Assembly: GCA_900763035.1 (NCBI GenBank)
Contig: CAAFIS010000118.1
Span: forward strand, 1-10,542
Length of the DNA stretch: 10,542 nt
Reading direction: 5' to 3'
Source of the DNA: Clostridia bacterium
Lineage (GTDB): Bacteria > Bacillota > Clostridia > Oscillospirales > Acutalibacteraceae
Made by a program: the position numbers and the translations under genes. Every line of letters begins with the position of its first letter. Positions within the stretch are counted from its first letter, which is position 1. The notes below the pieces were generated by a model. That model saw only the letters and a program-made list of their open reading frames with translations, was not told the DNA's origin and did not search any database. Positions 6,549-10,542 of the stretch are shown here, piece by piece.

Positions 6549-7274
6549 TTATTTTTTCCGCGCGGCCTCCTGCAGGATCGCCAGCGCGGCCAGCGGTGCC
6601 GTTTCGCACCGCAGGATGCGCGTTCCCAGCGTGGCCAAACGTCCGCCCCCAGCCACGACGGCCTCGACCTCTTCCGGGGCGAAGCCGCCCTCCGGTCCGA
6701 TCAGCAGCGAAACGCTCTCGTCCGCCGGGCTCACCAGATCGCCCAGCGGCGTGCCGCCGCCCTCGTAGCACAGCAGCGCGTTCTCGCGCGCAAGGCGCGG
6801 CAGCGCCGCGCGCAGCATGATCGGCGGCTCCACCGTCGGGATGATGCCGCGGCCGCTCTGCCCCGCCGCCTCGGCGGCGATCCTTTGCCACCGCGCGGTC
6901 TTCTTTTCGCTGTCGCGCGGATCGATCCGCGCGATGCTGCGCGCCGTGACCGTGGGCACGATCCGTACCGCGCCCAGCTCCACGGATTTTTGGATCACCA
7001 GCTCCAGCTTGTCGGCCTTGGGCAGCCCCATGTACAGTGTGACCGAAAGCGACGGCTCGCCGATGCTCTTTTCGCTGCGCTCCACGCGCAGCGTGACCGC
7101 GTCGCGCGCCACGCTCTCGATCCGGCAGAGATAGTCCTGCCCCGCGCCGTCGCAAAGGGTCAGCGGCTCGCCCGGCGTCATGCGCAGCGCTCCGGCGATG
7201 TGTCGGGCGTCGTCGCCCGTGATGACGGCCGTGCCGCCGACGTCCGGCGGCGCGGGCACGAAGAAACGCGGCAT
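6549..7274 (-). CDS. rsmE: 16S rRNA m3U1498 methyltransferase RsmE
   Basis: SPOUT-fold enzyme that methylates N3 of U1498 in 16S rRNA using S-adenosylmethionine. The 241-residue protein is typical in length. An N-terminal PUA-like part (MPRFFV..., HIAGALRMTPGEPLTLCDG) is followed by KADKLELVIQKSVELG (87-102), EAAGQSGRG (135-143), and the knot motifs LLIGPEGGFAPEE (190-202) and LGTRILRCETAPLAAL (216-231). Start at the ATG complementary to 7272-7274, behind AAGGAG (complement of about 7281-7286); longer in-frame starts run into prmA. It lies 19 nt after the prmA stop, the same prmA-rsmE order as in Bacillus, so one operon is likely. Ends in TAA. Confidence 0.96.
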   Translation of the reverse strand: MPRFFVPAPPDVGGTAVITGDDARHIAGALRMTPGEPLTLCDGAGQDYLCRIESVARDAVTLRVERSEKSIGEPSLSVTLYMGLPKADKLELVIQKSVELGAVRIVPTVTARSIARIDPRDSEKKTARWQRIAAEAAGQSGRGIIPTVEPPIMLRAALPRLARENALLCYEGGGTPLGDLVSPADESVSLLIGPEGGFAPEEVEAVVAGGGRLATLGTRILRCETAPLAALAILQEAARKK

Positions 7275-7293
7275 ACGGCTCTCCTTTCGCCGG

Positions 7294-8220
7294 TCAGGCG
7301 GCCCTACGGCACACCAAACACAGCCAGCCGCCGTGCTCGCGCCGCTGCTCCACAGTGAAGCCGCACGCGGCAAGCGCGTCGCGCACGTCCTTTTCGCGCG
7401 TGTCGATGATGCCGGAAACGATGTACGTCCCGCCCGGCGACAGCAGCGCCGGAACGGCGGGCGACAGCGCCTTGATCGCGTCCGCCACGATGTTGGCGGC
7501 GATGACGGGGTACTGCCCCGTCACGTCACGGGCAAGGTCGCCCTGCACCATGCGGTAGCGCGGCTCGTCAAGGCCGTTCTGCCGCCCGTTCTCGCGTGCG
7601 GTGCGCACCGCCACAGCATCGATGTCGATCCCGAGGGCGCTGCCCGCGCCGAGCAGGCACGCGGCGATGGACAGGATCCCGCTGCCGCAGCCCACGTCAA
7701 GGAAGGCGTCGCCCGGCCGGATCGTATCCTCCAGCGCCTCCAGCACAAGGCGGGTCGTATCGTGCCCGCCCGTGCCGAAGGCCATGCCCGGATCGATGGA
7801 CAGCAGCTGCCGCCCGTCGGTGACCTCTGCCGTTTCCCACGTCGGGCAGATCAGCAGACGGCGGCCGACCGGCATGGGCCTGAAATACTTTTTCCAGTTG
7901 TTCGCCCAGTCCTCCTCGCGCACCGTGCCGGTGTCCAAGGTGTTGTCGATCCCGGCGGCGGTCAGCCGCTCGCGCAAAAAGGCGATGGCCTCGGTCGGGT
8001 CCTCCGCGGCATCGATGTACAGGTGGATGATGCTGTGCGTGCGGTCGCGCGCAAGCAGCTCCTCGTCGATCAGGTCGATGTGCGCGATCTCGCGCGCGCC
8101 CTGTTCCAGGTCGCTGTAATCCTCGATATACAGCCCGTAGGGCACGACCATGGCGGCGATCGCCGCGGCCTCGTCCGTGCGGGCGGTATCTACGCGGATG
8201 CGTACTTCGGTCTGATCCAT
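7294..8220 (-). CDS. prmA: ribosomal protein L11 methyltransferase PrmA
   Basis: Class I SAM-dependent methyltransferase that trimethylates ribosomal protein L11. The 308-residue protein has an N-terminal substrate-recognition domain (1 to about 100), the linker motif WANNWKKYF (105-113), DPGMAFGTGGHDTT (143-156), SAM motif I DVGCGSGILSIAA (175-187), acidic loop GIDIDAVAV (197-205) and NIVAD (243-247), all as in PrmA. Start ATG is the complement of 8218-8220, with AAGGAG (complement of 8230-8235) 9 nt upstream. The gap to rsmE is 19 nt. The ThuA-like gene ends 19 nt before prmA begins, and this prmA Shine-Dalgarno lies inside that gap, so all three are probably cotranscribed. Ends in TGA. Confidence 0.96.
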   Translation of the reverse strand: MDQTEVRIRVDTARTDEAAAIAAMVVPYGLYIEDYSDLEQGAREIAHIDLIDEELLARDRTHSIIHLYIDAAEDPTEAIAFLRERLTAAGIDNTLDTGTVREEDWANNWKKYFRPMPVGRRLLICPTWETAEVTDGRQLLSIDPGMAFGTGGHDTTRLVLEALEDTIRPGDAFLDVGCGSGILSIAACLLGAGSALGIDIDAVAVRTARENGRQNGLDEPRYRMVQGDLARDVTGQYPVIAANIVADAIKALSPAVPALLSPGGTYIVSGIIDTREKDVRDALAACGFTVEQRREHGGWLCLVCRRAA

Positions 8221-8239
8221 GTGACGATGCTCCTTATCT

Positions 8240-8962
8240 TCAGATCTCGCAGTTCGGCTTCTGCACCATCGGGCAGATCAGCTCGTCCACGCGGGCGGTC
8301 GGCTGTGCCCAGCGGACGGCGTTTTTCAGCACGCGCTGCACGTTTTTGTTGTAATAGGTCGGATACGCCTCGTGGCCGGGCTGGAAATAGAAGATCCTGC
8401 CGCGCCCGCGGTAGAAGCAGCAGCCGGAGCGGAACACCTCGCCGCCTTCGTACCAGCCGATGAACACCAGCTCGTCCGGCTGCGGGATGTCGAACGGCTC
8501 GCCGTACATCTCTTCATGCTCGATGTTGAAATATTCGCCGATGCCCTGTGCGATCGGGTGCGCGGGCGCTACCGTCCACACGCGCTCAAGGTCGCCCTCC
8601 TCGCGCCAGTGCAGGTTGCACGGCGTGCCGGTCAGCAGCCGGAAGGGCTTCGAATGGTGGCCGGAATGCAGCACGATCAGCCCCATGCCGCGCAGCACGG
8701 CCTGATGCACGCGCTCGGCGATCTCGTCGGGCACCTCGGCGTGGGCGATGTGTCCCCACCACATCAGCACGTCGGTGTCGCGGATGACCTCCTCGGTCAG
8801 GCCGCACTCCGGCTCGTCAAGCGTGGCGGTGCGCACGGTGATGTCGTCCTCTTTGCCAAGGAAGTCGGCGATCGCCTGATGGATGCCCTGCGGGTAGACC
8901 GCTGCGATGGCGGGCTCCAGCTTTTCGTGACGGTATTCGTTCCAAACGGTGACACGGATCAT
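8240..8962 (-). CDS. ThuA-like (trehalose utilisation family) protein
   Basis: A 240-residue protein of the ThuA family, which has a class I glutamine-amidotransferase-like fold. Seen in the sequence: [12 protein letters not shown] at the start, [31 protein letters not shown] with the conserved histidine-rich turn, [11 protein letters not shown], and [18 protein letters not shown] near the C-terminus. All are typical of bacterial ThuA-like proteins. Members are linked to disaccharide or sugar-derivative metabolism; the exact reaction is not settled, and nothing here gives a substrate. No signal peptide is seen. Start ATG is the complement of 8960-8962, with an AAGGAGAGG site just upstream; the longer frame to 9070 is rejected because it runs through the predicted promoter. 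Its position ahead of two translation-related methyltransferase genes, with no sugar genes nearby, is unusual. Confidence 0.88.
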   Translation of the reverse strand: MIRVTVWNEYRHEKLEPAIAAVYPQGIHQAIADFLGKEDDITVRTATLDEPECGLTEEVIRDTDVLMWWGHIAHAEVPDEIAERVHQAVLRGMGLIVLHSGHHSKPFRLLTGTPCNLHWREEGDLERVWTVAPAHPIAQGIGEYFNIEHEEMYGEPFDIPQPDELVFIGWYEGGEVFRSGCCFYRGRGRIFYFQPGHEAYPTYYNKNVQRVLKNAVRWAQPTARVDELICPMVQKPNCEI

Positions 8963-9016
8963 GATGACCTCTCCTTTTCTTTTTTCGCTTTCGCGGTGGG
9001 ATATCCGTACATGATC

Positions 9017-9045
9017 ATCATAGCACAGCCGCGCGCGATTTTCGA
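9017..9045 (-). promoter_or_regulatory. promoter of the thuA-like/prmA/rsmE operon
   Basis: On the minus strand: TCGAAA (complement of 9040-9045), 17-nt spacer, TATGAT (complement of 9017-9022) with an extended -10 TGC. Predicted start near 9010, leader about 48 nt. No other good promoter is seen before prmA. Confidence 0.65.
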
Positions 9046-9094
9046 TCGACAAAACGCGCAGATCGTTCAACTATTTTTCGGTTTTGGCCGAATA

Positions 9095-9128
9095 CCGTCA
9101 ATAGACGGCGGTCGCACGCGACCGCCGT
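9095..9128. other. hairpin in the divergent intergenic region
   Basis: ACGGCGGTCG (9105-9114) pairs with CGACCGCCGT (9119-9128) around a 4-nt loop. A smaller competing stem CCGTC/GACGG (9095-9099/9104-9108) shares bases with the left arm. It lies upstream of both divergent promoters, and no T-run follows on either strand, so it is not a normal terminator. It may be a protein-binding palindrome or a relic. The rest of 8963-9240 holds only the two promoters and leaders. Confidence 0.55.
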
Positions 9129-9175
9129 GTCCAGTATATCATATCCGGCGGCATTTGTCGATCGGGATCTTTTGG

Positions 9176-9204
9176 TTGAAAAGCGGACAAGATCCTGCTA
9201 TACT
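9176..9204 (+). promoter_or_regulatory. lepA promoter
   Basis: TTGAAA (9176-9181), 17-nt spacer, TATACT (9199-9204) with an extended -10 TGC. Predicted start near 9211, leader about 30 nt. Its position rules out the upstream in-frame start codons at 9127 and 9208. Confidence 0.8.
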
Positions 9205-9240
9205 GTAATGGATATCGTCAAACGAAACGGGGTGCGGGCA

Positions 9241-10491
<1,251 letters not shown>

Positions 10492-10494
<3 letters not shown>

Positions 10495-10542
10495 GTCGGG
10501 AACATCATGGCGCTGTGTGAGCAGCGGCGGGGAGTGTTCAAG
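10492..10542 (+). pseudogene. lepA: in-frame continuation of lepA beyond the amber codon
   Basis: After TAG at codon 418 the same frame encodes VGNIMALCEQRRGVFK with no further stop to the window end. The residues match the LepA family block that follows a conserved aromatic residue. No frameshift is needed; a single base (TAC or TAT to TAG) explains the break. Confidence 0.8.

Noticed and set aside
8963..9070. An N-terminal extension of the ThuA-like protein
   Set aside because: It runs through the predicted promoter, while the start at 8962 has a strong Shine-Dalgarno and matches family N-termini.

Overview
The window is GC-rich DNA that most likely comes from the chromosome of an anaerobic, endospore-forming Firmicute (class Clostridia). 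The two main clues are a germination protease gene (gpr), found only in spore formers, and an oxygen-sensitive pyruvate formate-lyase with its activating enzyme. Gene spacing is tight and Shine-Dalgarno sites are strong. All seven complete genes stop with TGA or TAA. The genus cannot be fixed from the sequence.

Layout, left to right. (1) 30-902 (+): gpr. (2) 1040-3996 (+): pflB and pflA, overlapping by 4 nt (ATGA), behind an AT-rich region with a near-consensus promoter; a strong hairpin terminator follows. (3) 4069-6484 (+): a two-gene module. A 607-residue ATPase of the OLD/AAA_21/ABC type carries a C-terminal XRE-like helix-turn-helix. It is followed by a 103-residue HNH nuclease-like protein. 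The HNH gene has its own control region: two tandem copies of about 65 bp, each with a perfect GTACAGCTGTAC palindrome just upstream of a promoter. The module sits exactly between two hairpins with identical 13-bp stems. (4) 8962-6549 (-): thuA-like gene, prmA and rsmE, about 19 nt apart, probably one operon. (5) 9241-end (+): lepA, transcribed divergently from the thuA-like gene, with an in-frame TAG at codon 418 where relatives have Tyr, after which the frame continues to the window edge.

In Bacillus subtilis and many Firmicutes gpr, lepA, prmA and rsmE lie in one conserved neighbourhood (gpr-spoIIP-lepA-hemW-hrcA-grpE-dnaK-dnaJ-prmA-rsmE). Here the same four are present but rearranged: prmA-rsmE is inverted, and pflBA, the ATPase/HNH module and a ThuA-like gene lie between gpr and lepA. 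The accessory part is therefore best seen as inserted into a housekeeping locus.

The most interesting element is the ATPase-HTH plus HNH pair. An ATPase next to an HNH nuclease is the layout of Septu (PtuA/PtuB) and of retron ATPase/HNH effectors. The ATPase-HTH fusion, the very small HNH partner and the duplicated palindromic promoter suggest a tightly controlled, possibly self-regulated toxin-like or defence module. The defence role is inference only.
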